From positions 4,898,001 to 4,962,000 of the forward strand of contig NZ_CP155619.1 in NCBI RefSeq assembly GCF_039697315.1: DNA of 64,000 nt. The letters run 5' to 3'. Of the stretch, positions 38,105 through 47,678 are shown in pieces. Made by a program: the position numbers and the translations under genes. Under the pieces are notes generated by a model that saw only the letters and a program-made list of their open reading frames with translations, was not told where the DNA came from and ran no database searches. The stretch is from Pseudomonas abietaniphila. Lineage in GTDB: Bacteria; Pseudomonadota; Gammaproteobacteria; Pseudomonadales; Pseudomonadaceae. Every line of letters begins with the position of its first letter. Within the stretch, counting starts at the first letter, position 1.

Positions 38105-38863
38105 ATGACCGATGAAGCGTTCGCCCAGGCCGACCCCGAATGGCTTGAGTTGATCAGCTCTGCCCGTGAATGGTTGTCCGGGCCGTTGGGCCAGTTGCTG
38201 CTGGAAGAAGAGCGCCGTGTGCTCGAAGAAGAGCTTGAGCGATTCTTCGGTGGCTACCTTGTGCATTACGGACCGTCGGCGCAAACCCCGCCTGCCGCCA
38301 AACAGGTTCAGCGCAATGTTCGCCTGGGTGCGCCATTGCCGGGGGTCGAGATCGTCTGTGAAGAACAGGCCTGGCCGTTGAGTGAGCATGCCGCGGACGT
38401 TGTCGTCATGCAGCACGGCCTGGACTTCTGCCTTTCCCCGCACGGCCTGCTGCGTGAAGCCGCGAGCAGTGTCCGGCCCGGCGGCCATCTGCTGATCGTC
38501 GGCATCAATCCCTGGAGTACGTGGGGCATTCGTCATTTCTTCGCCAACGACGCGTTGCGCCGCGCGCGCTGCATCTCGCCTTCCCGGGTGGGGGACTGGC
38601 TTAATCTGCTGGGCTTCGCGCTGGAGAAACGTCGGTTCGGGTGCTATCGTCCGCCGCTTGCCTCGCCCAAGTGGCAGACCCGGTTGTCGGGCCTCGAGCG
38701 TTTGGGCGACGGTTGGCAAAGCCCCGGTGGCGGCTTCTATTTATTAGTGGCACGCAAGCTGGTCGTCGGGCTTCGGCCTGTGCGCATGCCGCGTCGCGAG
38801 CCCATGGGCAAACTGCTCCCATTGCCGATGGCCAAGGTCAATCGGCGCAGCCCCGAGCCTTGA
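38105..38863 (+). CDS. Class I SAM-dependent methyltransferase, substrate unknown
   Basis: The protein is 252 aa, starting at the ATG at 38105 after GGAAATG. The middle resembles a UbiE/type 11 methyltransferase: LGAPLPGVEIVCEEQAWPL, DVVVMQHGLDFCLSPHGLLR, and PGGHLLIVGINPWSTWGI, the usual post-motif strand. The glycine-rich SAM loop is degenerate, so cofactor binding is less sure. It sits between gloB (divergent) and rnhA (45 bp downstream, same strand) in the arrangement found in many Pseudomonas genomes and in enterobacteria (YafS). It is probably co-transcribed with rnhA. The target is not known. Confidence 0.85.
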   Translation: MTDEAFAQADPEWLELISSAREWLSGPLGQLLLEEERRVLEEELERFFGGYLVHYGPSAQTPPAAKQVQRNVRLGAPLPGVEIVCEEQAWPLSEHAADVVVMQHGLDFCLSPHGLLREAASSVRPGGHLLIVGINPWSTWGIRHFFANDALRRARCISPSRVGDWLNLLGFALEKRRFGCYRPPLASPKWQTRLSGLERLGDGWQSPGGGFYLLVARKLVVGLRPVRMPRREPMGKLLPLPMAKVNRRSPEP

Positions 38864-38907
38864 TCTTCAGGCTGTACCCGGCCTTTCAAATTCTGGAATA
38901 AATGGTA

Positions 38908-39360
38908 ATGAGCGATACCGTAGAACTCTTCTCCGATGGCGCCTGCAAAGGCAACCCAGGCCCCGGCGGCTGGGGCGCGTTGCTGGTCTGTAAAGGCGTT
39001 GAAAAGGAATTGTGGGGCGGTGAGGCCAACACGACCAACAACCGCATGGAGCTGCTCGGCGCCATTCGTGGACTGGAAGAGCTGAAGCGTCCCTGTGACG
39101 TCATCTTGGTGACCGACTCGCAGTACGTGATGAAAGGCATCACCGAGTGGATGGTCAACTGGAAGAAACGCGGCTGGAAGACCGCCGCCAAGGAGCCGGT
39201 GAAGAATGCCGACCTGTGGAAGCAGCTGGATGAGCAGGTCAGCCGTCACAACGTCACCTGGAAATGGGTGCGAGGGCACATTGGCCATCATGGCAACGAA
39301 CGGGCCGACCAGTTGGCCAACCGTGGTGTGGATGAAGTGCGTGGGATCAAGCACGGTTAA
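38908..39360 (+). CDS. rnhA: Ribonuclease HI
   Basis: The protein is 150 aa from the ATG at 38908 ([11 protein letters not shown]). This start puts the catalytic residues at the classical numbers Asp10, Glu48, Asp70 and Asp134, with His124 in [10 protein letters not shown], and gives a 10-bp gap to GGA; the ATG two codons upstream is too close to it. The enzyme cuts the RNA strand of RNA-DNA hybrids, removing R-loops and primers. It is followed by dnaQ, with which rnhA is linked in most gamma-proteobacteria, though here both genes are on the same strand with a palindrome between them. Confidence 0.97.
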   Translation: MSDTVELFSDGACKGNPGPGGWGALLVCKGVEKELWGGEANTTNNRMELLGAIRGLEELKRPCDVILVTDSQYVMKGITEWMVNWKKRGWKTAAKEPVKNADLWKQLDEQVSRHNVTWKWVRGHIGHHGNERADQLANRGVDEVRGIKHG

Positions 39361-39388
39361 TTGTGGCAACCACAAACGCTGAGCATCC

Positions 39389-39478
39389 TGTGGGAGCGAA
39401 TTCATTCGCGATATGGTTTATCAGGCGACCTAGTCAAGTCGAATGTACCGACGTCTCGCGAATGAATTCGCCCCCACA
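39389..39478. repeat. REP-like palindrome between rnhA and dnaQ
   Basis: TGTGGGAGCGAATTCATTCG (left arm 39389-39411) is mirrored by TCGCGAATGAATTCGCCCCC (from 39456) ending in CACA. It is the GTGGGAGC variant of the GTAGGAGC family, with one mismatch in the arms. Confidence 0.85.
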
Positions 39479-39558
39479 CGGCGGGCGTCGCTCGTCGGTC
39501 CTGCACATCCCGAAAACACCCATGTTAGTATTCGCGCCTGAAGCTGAGGCGGTAGGCA

Positions 39559-40317
39559 ATGACGGTACAAAACATCATCACTGAACGTAGGGTCGTTCTC
39601 GACACCGAAACCACGGGTATGCCGGTCACTGACGGCCATCGGGTGATCGAGATCGGTTGCGTGGAGTTGATCGGTCGGCGTCTGACCGGGCGTCACTTTC
39701 ACGTGTACCTGCAACCGGATCGCGAGAGTGACGAGGGCGCCATCGGCGTTCACGGCATCACGGATCAGTTCCTGATTGGCAAACCCCGGTTCGCTGAAGT
39801 CGCCGATGAATTCTTCGAGTTCATCAAGGGCGCGCAACTGATCATCCACAACGCGGCGTTCGACGTTGGCTTCCTCAATAACGAATTTGCCCTGATCGGT
39901 CAGCACGACCGGTCGGACATCAGCACCTATTGCTCGGTGCTCGATACCCTGGCCATGGCCCGGGAGCGTCACCCGGGGCAGCGCAACAGCCTTGACGCCC
40001 TGTGCAAACGTTACGACGTGGACAACTCGGGCCGTGAGCTCCACGGCGCACTGCTCGACTCCGAGATTCTGGCTGACGTCTATCTGGCGATGACCGGTGG
40101 CCAGACGACCTTGTCGCTGGCGGGTAACAATGATGGCGAAGGTGGTGCTGACCGGCCGACGGAAGTTCGTCGCATCGTCAATCGCACGCCGGGGCGGGTC
40201 ATCGTCGCCAGCGAGACCGAAATGGCTGAGCATGAGGCGCGCCTGGCCGTGATTGCCATATCGGCCGGTGCGCCGGCATTGTGGACTCAACTGCTGGAAG
40301 CTCAGGCTCAAGCTTAA
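39559..40317 (+). CDS. dnaQ: DNA polymerase III epsilon subunit, proofreading exonuclease
   Basis: The protein is 252 aa, starting at the ATG at 39559 after GGTAGG. The 3'-5' exonuclease motifs are complete: Exo I VLDTETTG (Asp15, Glu17), Exo II in IIHNAAFDVGFLN (Asp102), and Exo III His162 and Asp167 in LHGALLDSEI. The C-terminal tail (about 185-252) binds the polymerase alpha subunit; it includes RVIVASETEMAEHEARL. The protein proofreads newly copied DNA as part of the replicase core. It lies after rnhA in the usual pairing. The next gene begins 86 bp downstream. Confidence 0.96.
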   Translation: MTVQNIITERRVVLDTETTGMPVTDGHRVIEIGCVELIGRRLTGRHFHVYLQPDRESDEGAIGVHGITDQFLIGKPRFAEVADEFFEFIKGAQLIIHNAAFDVGFLNNEFALIGQHDRSDISTYCSVLDTLAMARERHPGQRNSLDALCKRYDVDNSGRELHGALLDSEILADVYLAMTGGQTTLSLAGNNDGEGGADRPTEVRRIVNRTPGRVIVASETEMAEHEARLAVIAISAGAPALWTQLLEAQAQA

Positions 40318-40403
40318 GGGCTGCAACGCGTTGGCGGCAGGCATCTTGTATGACCTGCCGCACACAGGTGTGATCCTTTCATCATTGGTGCAGGAGGCCC
40401 AGG

Positions 40404-40952
40404 GTGACAATGGCGAACCCGACGTTGAGCATTCGTGTCGCAGACGAATGCTTCGAAGACTACATCCTCAACTGCGAATTCACGTTCATGGTCACCGGTT
40501 ACGCGCAGGTGCAGATCGGCACACCGGTCGCGCAATGGCGCATCGACCCGGTCGAACCTTATCTGAAGAATTACGGCATCGACTCGGAAGAGTTCTGCCA
40601 CTACCGGGACGCGGCGGACGGCACCGTGCTGGTGGCGTGGCTCGACGAAAATCCGGTGGGGCACATCGTCATCAGCAAGCACTGGAACGGCTTTGCCCAC
40701 ATTGACGAGCTCGCCGTGGACATGACCGCCCGGCGCAACGGTGTTGCACGCAAACTGCTGGACGTCGCGCAGTTCTGGAGTCAGAAACACCACCTGCCAG
40801 GCATCATGCTGGAAACCCAGAACAACAACCTGGCGGCGTGCAGACTGTACGAAAGCTACGGATTTGTGGTCGGAGGTGTGGACCATCTGCGTTACCGCGC
40901 GATCGATCCGTCGACCCGCGAAGCCGCCATCTTCTGGTATCTGGTGTATTAG
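40404..40952 (+). CDS. GNAT-family acetyltransferase, streptothricin-acetyltransferase-like
   Basis: The protein is 182 aa. The start is GTG at 40404, six bases after AGGAGG; the ATG at 40410 is the alternative and gives two residues fewer. The acetyl-CoA-binding motif A is AVDMTARRNGVARKLLD (R-R-x-G-x-A), and the C-terminal NLAACRLYESYGFVVGG is the usual GNAT motif B. The DHLRYRA ending resembles the streptothricin/GNAT group, so it may acetylate an amine on a small molecule. Substrate and any link to resistance are unproven. It follows dnaQ on the same strand. A REP-type palindrome starts 2 bp after its stop. Confidence 0.82.
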   Translation: MTMANPTLSIRVADECFEDYILNCEFTFMVTGYAQVQIGTPVAQWRIDPVEPYLKNYGIDSEEFCHYRDAADGTVLVAWLDENPVGHIVISKHWNGFAHIDELAVDMTARRNGVARKLLDVAQFWSQKHHLPGIMLETQNNNLAACRLYESYGFVVGGVDHLRYRAIDPSTREAAIFWYLVY

Positions 40953-40953
40953 C

Positions 40954-41045
40954 CGCAAGCCGCAAGCTTTAAGCCGAAAGCGGTCGGTGGCGAGATTGCG
41001 GAGGACAGCCGTTAACTTGCCGCTTGAAGCTTAAAGCTTGCAACT
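40954..41045. repeat. REP-like element of a second family
   Basis: GCAAGCTTTAAGC (40962-40974) is the exact inverse of GCTTAAAGCTTGC (41029-41041). The outer flanks also pair. It differs from the GTAGGAGC family. It lies between two converging genes and could end both transcripts. Confidence 0.8.
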
Positions 41046-41049
41046 GCCT

Positions 41050-41262
41050 TCAAACCACCCTGGTCAGTTTGATTCCTGACTGGAGCAACTCGAATTCGTC
41101 GCCGCCCAGATGAGTCACGCGGTCGCCAATGGCCAGGCGATAGGTGGACACGGGCTCCTTGCCGTCAGCCTCGTTCGGCTGTGATTCGCGGAATTCATGC
41201 ACCGGGTAAATGCGGCCTTCCGCATCTCTGGCATGAAATTGCCCAACTAGAACTGAAGCCAT
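41050..41262 (-). CDS. Small conserved-looking protein, unknown function
   Basis: The protein is 70 aa, starting at the ATG at 41262 with AGAGG upstream. The sequence MASVLVGQFHARDAEGRIYP, VHEFRESQ, VSTYRLAIGDRVTHLGGDEF and ELLQSGIKLTRV is mixed polar and beta-like, with no signal peptide or membrane segment. The composition and clear ribosome site make it a credible gene. Proteins of this size and pattern occur in Pseudomonas, but I cannot name a function. It converges with the acetyltransferase gene across the REP element. The 316 bp upstream to the FMN reductase gene contain an AT-rich stretch that probably holds promoters for both divergent genes. Confidence 0.65.
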   Translation of the reverse strand: MASVLVGQFHARDAEGRIYPVHEFRESQPNEADGKEPVSTYRLAIGDRVTHLGGDEFELLQSGIKLTRVV

Positions 41263-41578
41263 TTGCTTTGTAACCTCTGGAAATAACTGCTCGTTTTCGC
41301 CCGCATCGTAACACTGCGCGCCAAGGGTCCGTGTCCGCTTGTAAGGTAATTCTGTAGGTTATGTACGTACCTTCCTCACTCAAGCCTCTCAGACCGCCGT
41401 TTTCAGGGGGAGTTTTCCAGGAGGGAAAAAATAGTCTCGACCAACGGTATCGCCGGGCTACGCGACAGGACCGTCACCTATCATTTTTTTCGATCGGAAA
41501 TAACGAAAAAACAGCGCGGTAAACATCGCTTCTTTCATCTATAACTGTCCATTCCTCCATTAGAAGAAGGTCAGCTTC

Positions 41579-42142
41579 ATGAGCCAGGTTCATTCGATTG
41601 CGGTGATCGTCGGCAGTCTGAGAAAAGACTCAATCAACCGCAAGGTTGCCCGCGCACTGGCAGAGTTGGCGCCCTCCAGCCTGAAACTGAGCATCGTCGA
41701 GATCGGCGATCTGCCGCTCTACAACGAAGACATCGATCTGGATTCACCGCCTGCGGCTTACACCGCGTTCCGTCAGGCGCTGCAAGGCGCGGACGGCTTT
41801 CTGTTCGTCACGCCTGAGTACAACCGGTCGGTGCCGGGCGTACTGAAAAACGCCATTGACGTGGGTTCACGTCCCTATGGCAAGAGCGCCTGGGGCAAGG
41901 CCAAACCTGCGGCGGTCGTGAGTGTTTCTCCGGGGGCCATCGGCGGCTTCGGTGCCAACCAGCACTTGCGTCAGAGCTTCGTGTTCCTCGACGTGCTGTG
42001 CATGCAACAGCCTGAGGCGTATCTGGGCAACGCGGGCAGTTTTTTCGATGAGCAGGGCAAGCTCAACGAGAAAACCCGGCCGTTCCTGCAGAGCATCATT
42101 GATGCCTTCGCTGCGCACGTGGCCCGGACGGTGACGGCCTGA
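41579..42142 (+). CDS. NADPH-dependent FMN reductase / quinone reductase family
   Basis: The protein is 187 aa, starting at the ATG at 41579. It has a flavodoxin-like fold: VIVGSLRKDSINRKVARALA binds the FMN phosphate, LPLYNEDID follows, and VTPEYNRSVPGVLKNAIDVG is the family signature next to the flavin. Members of this family (ChrR/YieF-like) reduce quinones, azo dyes or chromate with NAD(P)H and protect against oxidative stress. The actual substrate is not shown. The gene stands alone, with a hairpin and the large toxin gene downstream on the same strand. The 241-bp gap between them contains no other gene I can support. Confidence 0.9.
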   Translation: MSQVHSIAVIVGSLRKDSINRKVARALAELAPSSLKLSIVEIGDLPLYNEDIDLDSPPAAYTAFRQALQGADGFLFVTPEYNRSVPGVLKNAIDVGSRPYGKSAWGKAKPAAVVSVSPGAIGGFGANQHLRQSFVFLDVLCMQQPEAYLGNAGSFFDEQGKLNEKTRPFLQSIIDAFAAHVARTVTA

Positions 42143-42332
42143 TCGCAGCGTATCAATCACGGTGAATCTTTTTGGGTGTGAGCCTGGTCAGGATTGACTG
42201 CACGCCCGACAATACCTCGCCGCTAGTCCGTCGGCCCATGGCCGTCAGTCAACCTTAAATGCTCCCTGTGCAGGACAGCGTTATGTAACGCAGTCCGCAC
42301 GGGGTTCGGACATACGCTCCTTTGCCATTCTT

Positions 42333-42360
42333 GCCCCTGCCAGCTGCTGTTGGCAGGGGC
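42333..42360 (+). terminator. Hairpin before the large toxin gene
   Basis: GCCCCTGCCA pairs perfectly with TGGCAGGGGC with an 8-nt loop. Only GTTATTG follows, so termination would be weak. It may end transcripts from the FMN reductase gene or shape the toxin leader, which has its AAAGGA site 11 bp further on. Confidence 0.55.
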
Positions 42361-42383
42361 GTTATTGTGCAAAAGGAACTCTC

Positions 42384-45300
42384 ATGTCCTCGACATCTTC
42401 TCCCTATTTCCACGCAGTTTCACTCAAGCAGCGTTTCACCGACGCGCTTGGCTCAGCGGTGCTTGAGCAGCGGCTTTCGGCCGAAGAGCAGCAGTGGCTG
42501 CAGCGCGTGACTCGCCACAGTGAAAACGAGGCTGCAGACCCTGTGCGAGTCGACCGTCTGACGCTTGATTCGAGCAGGGTGACGCCATTCGAACTGGCGG
42601 CGGCTTTGCTGGTGAGCCATGCAGATGGCAACCAGCAGCAGGTTTACCTGTACACGCTGGCCCACGGTATCGAACGCTTCGAACATCGCATCGACCTGTT
42701 GGCCGCGCTGCAGCGTTACTTCGCCGATGCGAATGCGACCGCCAATTTCGAGTACGAAAAAGTCGATGACGATCCGTTTCAGGTGCAGATGCTGCAAATC
42801 GTCGATTATCAGGCCGACCGCGTTGGAAGACTGACTGAGGCGCTGGCGCAAACCCCCTCACTTTTCACGGCACTGGTCAGTTCGCTCAAACGCCAGCTTT
42901 CCGACACCCTGCCTCAGATGAGCGTCGATGCCGAGAAACAGCTCCTTCAGGTCGTAGAACGGGGCTCGGCGAGCAACCCGGACATCGTGCTGATGACGCA
43001 AACGCTGGCGCAGGCGGCTTACGAAGATGGCAGCGGCAGGGCGTTGCTGCCCGGCGTGGAGCGACGTTTTCTCGCGCCTGACGGGCAACTGCTCGGTGCG
43101 GAAGATGCGCAGTCGATGGCTCAGGCGTTGAGCAATGCGGTGCGGCAGGTTGCCGATCACTATGGCGTCCTGCTCAAGGCGTTCTGGGAGGAAAGGCTGA
43201 TGCATCAGCGAACGCGCCGGGATCTGGCGATTGAATGCTTTGGCGCCAGTGTGCGCGATACGTTGTATCGCCAACTCCACCAGAACGATCTTTCAGAGCA
43301 GGCTTGCCAAGCGCTGCAGGTCTTATTGCAGTCGGCCCATTGCGCGTTAGCCGCCGACGGTGATGTACGTCTGGAGCGATTGTCGATCGTCGGGAATGAC
43401 GGTAGGTCGTATTTGCTGGCGGGAACGTTCGTGGTTCGGCTCGGCGTTGAGTCCGATGCGCCCTTGCTGTGGTTTTCGCCTCAGCACCGATTGCTGCCGT
43501 TCGACAGTCTGGCAGCGCTGCAGACCTTTGCCAGAACGCCCGAAGGATGCGAGTGGTTGCGTCGGGCGCTGGCCCTTGAAGATCAGCACATTGTGCTTGA
43601 GCCCGACACGTGGCAGCTCGGTCTGCACGCCATCGATACGGCGCTGTTCGCGGAGCGGGTCGACTCCATCATTGCCGTGCAAGCGCGAAATCTGGTGTAT
43701 GGGTTGAGGGTGGTCATCAACTCCGAGAGCTTCTCGGCGATGATCGATGACGCCCTCGACGTTCGTCTGCTGTTGGACCCCCGGCAGCTGCAATTCAGCG
43801 CGCGACGCTGGCGGGTGGATGCCCTGATCGATTTTGCTTCGGTCTGGGAGAGCAGCGTGTCGGATGACCTGGTCCAGGTTCAGGCACCCAGGTCCCGCAG
43901 CGAGCCTGCTCCGTCGTGGGTTGAGCAAACTCAGTTGTTTGAGGACAGGGCCAACCAGCTGCGATACGTGGGGGACGGTCTTCGTCACTACTGCGCGGAT
44001 GTGCTGCAGCAATATTTGTGTGTCATGAACACGACTGACGTGGACGCTGGACTTATCCGGGTCATTTGGCAGGCACCGGCTTCAGTGGGGGTTCTGGATT
44101 CCCCGGTCAATACCGAAGGCGAGGCGGCACCTGTCAGTGTGCTTCCGACACGTGTGTCCAGAGACCTGGTGTCGCTCCTCATCGAGCGAGTCAGTGGTCA
44201 TTGGAGCGGCCCGGTGGTGGCCGATGCGCACATCGTGCAACGTCTGTCATCCGAGTCGGACGAGACGACGCTCAATGACCTCAATGTTGCCTTGATCAAC
44301 CATGTACTGGACTGCGCGGCCATTGATTTCATCGAACTGTACCCGCGTTTCGTCAAGCGGTGCCGGGAAGAGGTATGGCGTAACGGGGATGAGAAGTGGA
44401 GGCCCGAAACGGTCGCGCTCTATTTGCGTGAAGACATCTTGCGCCTGGATCTGACGGTCAAACGGCGCACCAACGACTTCAAGAGCGATGAGTTGAACAT
44501 GGCCCAGCAACTGCTGGATCGACCGGTACGCAGTTTGAGGACCGGCCTCCCCGGACCGGTCACTGAAGCGTTTCTGGTGTCGGTGCTGTACGGCAACAAT
44601 CGCGCGGCCCCGTTGAGCGACATGCTGGCGGTGTGGCAACCGCAGGCCGAAAACGGTGGGGGGATGCTCTGGTACGGGGTGAAAGGCTGGTGCAGCTTTT
44701 CGTCGATCAAGCAGATGCAGGATCATCTGCGCAGCCGGTTCTACGGCATACACCGTGAACAAATGCTGGCGCTGACTGGCGCGCATGACCGGGCGCTGCT
44801 GCAAAAACACTTTGAGAAAACCGCTGACGGCGCGGTGACGATCCGGCTCGACCGGGTCGACGGTCATGCGCTCAAGGCACTTCAGGCCCGCGCGCTTGAC
44901 CGCCAGCAGCAAACGCTCAAGCAGGTCACTGCCAGGGCCCTTCGCAGCGGTCTGGAGGCTGATCTGTTTGCCCGCATGATCGAAGAGTCTAACTGCGATA
45001 CCTATCTGAGCCGCGCGCTGGACACCCTGTCATTGCGAATCGACAGTGCGTTGATGCAAGCGCTGCTGCCGGACTGGCTGTTGGAGGCGTCTCCCGCGGA
45101 CCAGATGTTGTACGCCGACAGGCTCCACCGGTTCGATCAGCAAATCAGCGATCAGCCGGATTTTCTGTTCGACATTCCCTCGTTGCAAAGCTATTCCCGT
45201 GGACGACTGCTCGAGCAATTGAGCAAGGACTTCAAGGATCAGGACTGGGACCCGGACCACATTCTGGTGACGCTGCGCCACTATGTACCGGGATTGCCAG

Positions 45301-47654
45301 AGGCGGGGCAGACACCCTCGGGCGTTTCGGCCTCGACCATCGTCAACACCGAGTCGTTGACCGAGTACGCACTGAACCGTTTCGTCACCATTCAGGACGC
45401 CGCGCTCAGCGTCAGCTCGACAGACCAGCCAAAGGCGGCCGAGTTACTGACGCCGGATTACTTGCGCGGGTTGATCGACACGCTCGATGTGGGCGGTGGC
45501 TACATGACGCTGCTGGAAAATGCGCTGAGCCCGAAAAGCCCCGACTACGCGCTGCGTCACCAGTACTTTTTCGATCAACTCCCGCCAATGATGGCGATAC
45601 GGGCATTGGAGGAAAAGCTTCAGGGCAACCTCAGCGATCAAGCCTACCACTACATTCTGGCCGTGATCCTGATGCCGGACGGGATTGCGAGGGAGCCGGT
45701 AGACGGAACGCCTGTCATCATCAGTCCATTGCAACTGGTGGCTGACCCGGGCATGACGCCTGACGGCGTGCCAGGCGTCTACCTGATCTGTGCACGTGGG
45801 GCAGCCAGCGGACCGGTGATCCTTCACACCGTTTACAACTCGGACTTCAGTATCAAGGAGTACGCCAGTCTGGACGCGCTGCTCGACGACATTCGCAGTG
45901 ATGAGGCGCTGCAGAAGCTGTTGCTCGCGCGCCTTGATCTGGTCACTCGCCGACGCTACGACCAGGGCGGTTTTATCGAGCCTCACTTGCCTTTCAATGT
46001 GGACGGAATGGGGGAAGTGCCCTTTGAAGCACCTGGCCCGGTGACGTTGGCGCTGGCTGAGCAGAAGGGCAACGCGCTGGAATTCATGTTTGGCAATTCA
46101 CTGCGGGTGCTGCTGGACATCGGACGGGCGAACACCGTAACGAACGCCGAGGCCAACGAAGCGTCAATCCGGTTTCTGCTGACCTTGGGTATTGAGCAGA
46201 TCATGAGCTTGCTGCCGGGTAAGCTCGGGGCCTTGGTCGGTCTCTGGCAGAGTGAAACGCTGCTGCGCGCTTCGGCCGCCTCAGCCAAAGGCAAGCGCTG
46301 GGGCGAGGCGCTTTCCGAGTTTTCTGCGGCCTTGGGGGTCATGGCCACCGCCCGGGAGCAGGCCAATGACGATCTGGTCGGCGGGGAGGAACCGACCCAG
46401 GAGGTGATTGCTTCGCTGGAAGATGAGACCACGACGTTCTCCTGGTCCGACCCACGATTGACCCCGGAACAGTGGGTGCGATTGGGCGCGCTGGAAGTCA
46501 AGGATGTGGCACTGAACGAACTTCAGCACGATGAGCTGTTGAGCCTGTACATGGGTGCCGGCGGCACGCGCTTTTATGCGTCGGTGAGGGGGCGGGTCTA
46601 TCAGGTCGCGCGAACAAGTGACGACACCCGTTGGATGATCATCGGTGCCGATGGGGCGCCAGGTCCCATGCTGGAACTCGATGCCAATCAGCGCTGGCAG
46701 TTCGATTTGAAAATGGGCCTGAAAGGCGGAGGGCTGATCACGCGAATGCGCTCGGCACTCATAGACTTTGATGTGGACGAGATCATGGTGGTCAAGGCAA
46801 CCGGTATGACGGAAATCCGTGCACGTTACCGGGATAAGGCCCTGCAGATTGCCGAAGCGCAGTTGTACAGCAAACGGTACCTGGAGAACTGTCTGGATAA
46901 CCTTCATATCCATCAGCGAGGCAAACCGCTGGACCCTCGGGTCAACAAGATTCTGGCGGATTTCTATGGGGTCGTAACCCCTGACCAGCGCTTGCTGGAC
47001 GAAACCGAGCGCATGATCAAGATGCTCTATGACGGTCTGATGGACGCTTCCATGTCGACGCATTCTTCGTCCCGGTACGTCATCGGCAACAACCGATCCG
47101 CTTCGGACACGACAGCCGGATTCGTGTTCAAGCGTGACCCTAAGAAGCGCATGTTTCTGACCGAACGTTTTTTCAACGTCTTGCCTTTTTCGCTGAGTGC
47201 GCGGGCGCAGGTCGAGGGCTTCGAAATGGTGCCGCATTTTCAGTCGGCGACGCTGATTCACGAGTTTTCCCATCTGGTCGCGGACACCCATGACATTGCG
47301 TACCTGGAAACGTCGGCGCCTTACCCGGACCTCTTGCTGGAAGACAACGCGAATAACGTGCGGCTCAAGGCGGACCTGGCACTGTTGCAAACCCAGGGTA
47401 TGTCGCATCTGACGCAGAAGGCGATTCTGTTCCTGGTTGAAAAAGACGGCCAGTGGCGAGATATCAGTCGGGACGATGGCAGCGGCTTCGATGCGATATT
47501 GCGAATCACCGGCACTCGAAACCTGGACGCCGCGCGGGAGGTGTTTTTGACCGACGCGGTCAAGCGCAGTCAGCTGTTGCTGAGCAATGCCGACTCGGTG
47601 ACTTTGCTGGTGTTGCTGCTCGGTCGTCATAACTTCGTGGTGCCGACCCCGTGA
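42384..47654 (+). CDS. Very large toxin-like protein with a C-terminal zinc-protease motif
   Basis: The protein is 1756 aa, starting at the ATG at 42384 after AAAGGA. The N-terminus (PYFHAVSLKQRFTDALG, RLSAEEQQWLQ) and the segment GPVILHTVYNSDFSIKEY, then RRRYDQGGFIEPHLPF, resemble the DUF6543 / 'dermonecrotic toxin domain' proteins of Pseudomonas. The C-terminal ~200 residues contain SATLIHEFSHLVADTHD, a HExxH zinc site at residues 1626-1630. Two short segments upstream (SSRYVIGN, FVFKRDPKKRMFLTE) recall the M91/NleD-HopH1-type metalloproteases, so the tip may be a metalloprotease effector. No signal peptide is visible; delivery by a type III, V or VI route is not shown. It stands alone with no obvious immunity gene. 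Family assignment is from recognition only. Confidence 0.75.
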   Translation: MSSTSSPYFHAVSLKQRFTDALGSAVLEQRLSAEEQQWLQRVTRHSENEAADPVRVDRLTLDSSRVTPFELAAALLVSHADGNQQQVYLYTLAHGIERFEHRIDLLAALQRYFADANATANFEYEKVDDDPFQVQMLQIVDYQADRVGRLTEALAQTPSLFTALVSSLKRQLSDTLPQMSVDAEKQLLQVVERGSASNPDIVLMTQTLAQAAYEDGSGRALLPGVERRFLAPDGQLLGAEDAQSMAQALSNAVRQVADHYGVLLKAFWEERLMHQRTRRDLAIECFGASVRDTLYRQLHQNDLSEQACQALQVLLQSAHCALAADGDVRLERLSIVGNDGRSYLLAGTFVVRLGVESDAPLLWFSPQHRLLPFDSLAALQTFARTPEGCEWLRRALALEDQHIVLEPDTWQLGLHAIDTALFAERVDSIIAVQARNLVYGLRVVINSESFSAMIDDALDVRLLLDPRQLQFSARRWRVDALIDFASVWESSVSDDLVQVQAPRSRSEPAPSWVEQTQLFEDRANQLRYVGDGLRHYCADVLQQYLCVMNTTDVDAGLIRVIWQAPASVGVLDSPVNTEGEAAPVSVLPTRVSRDLVSLLIERVSGHWSGPVVADAHIVQRLSSESDETTLNDLNVALINHVLDCAAIDFIELYPRFVKRCREEVWRNGDEKWRPETVALYLREDILRLDLTVKRRTNDFKSDELNMAQQLLDRPVRSLRTGLPGPVTEAFLVSVLYGNNRAAPLSDMLAVWQPQAENGGGMLWYGVKGWCSFSSIKQMQDHLRSRFYGIHREQMLALTGAHDRALLQKHFEKTADGAVTIRLDRVDGHALKALQARALDRQQQTLKQVTARALRSGLEADLFARMIEESNCDTYLSRALDTLSLRIDSALMQALLPDWLLEASPADQMLYADRLHRFDQQISDQPDFLFDIPSLQSYSRGRLLEQLSKDFKDQDWDPDHILVTLRHYVPGLPEAGQTPSGVSASTIVNTESLTEYALNRFVTIQDAALSVSSTDQPKAAELLTPDYLRGLIDTLDVGGGYMTLLENALSPKSPDYALRHQYFFDQLPPMMAIRALEEKLQGNLSDQAYHYILAVILMPDGIAREPVDGTPVIISPLQLVADPGMTPDGVPGVYLICARGAASGPVILHTVYNSDFSIKEYASLDALLDDIRSDEALQKLLLARLDLVTRRRYDQGGFIEPHLPFNVDGMGEVPFEAPGPVTLALAEQKGNALEFMFGNSLRVLLDIGRANTVTNAEANEASIRFLLTLGIEQIMSLLPGKLGALVGLWQSETLLRASAASAKGKRWGEALSEFSAALGVMATAREQANDDLVGGEEPTQEVIASLEDETTTFSWSDPRLTPEQWVRLGALEVKDVALNELQHDELLSLYMGAGGTRFYASVRGRVYQVARTSDDTRWMIIGADGAPGPMLELDANQRWQFDLKMGLKGGGLITRMRSALIDFDVDEIMVVKATGMTEIRARYRDKALQIAEAQLYSKRYLENCLDNLHIHQRGKPLDPRVNKILADFYGVVTPDQRLLDETERMIKMLYDGLMDASMSTHSSSRYVIGNNRSASDTTAGFVFKRDPKKRMFLTERFFNVLPFSLSARAQVEGFEMVPHFQSATLIHEFSHLVADTHDIAYLETSAPYPDLLLEDNANNVRLKADLALLQTQGMSHLTQKAILFLVEKDGQWRDISRDDGSGFDAILRITGTRNLDAAREVFLTDAVKRSQLLLSNADSVTLLVLLLGRHNFVVPTP

Positions 47655-47678
47655 AGCCGTCGGCACCGTGCGAAGGTA

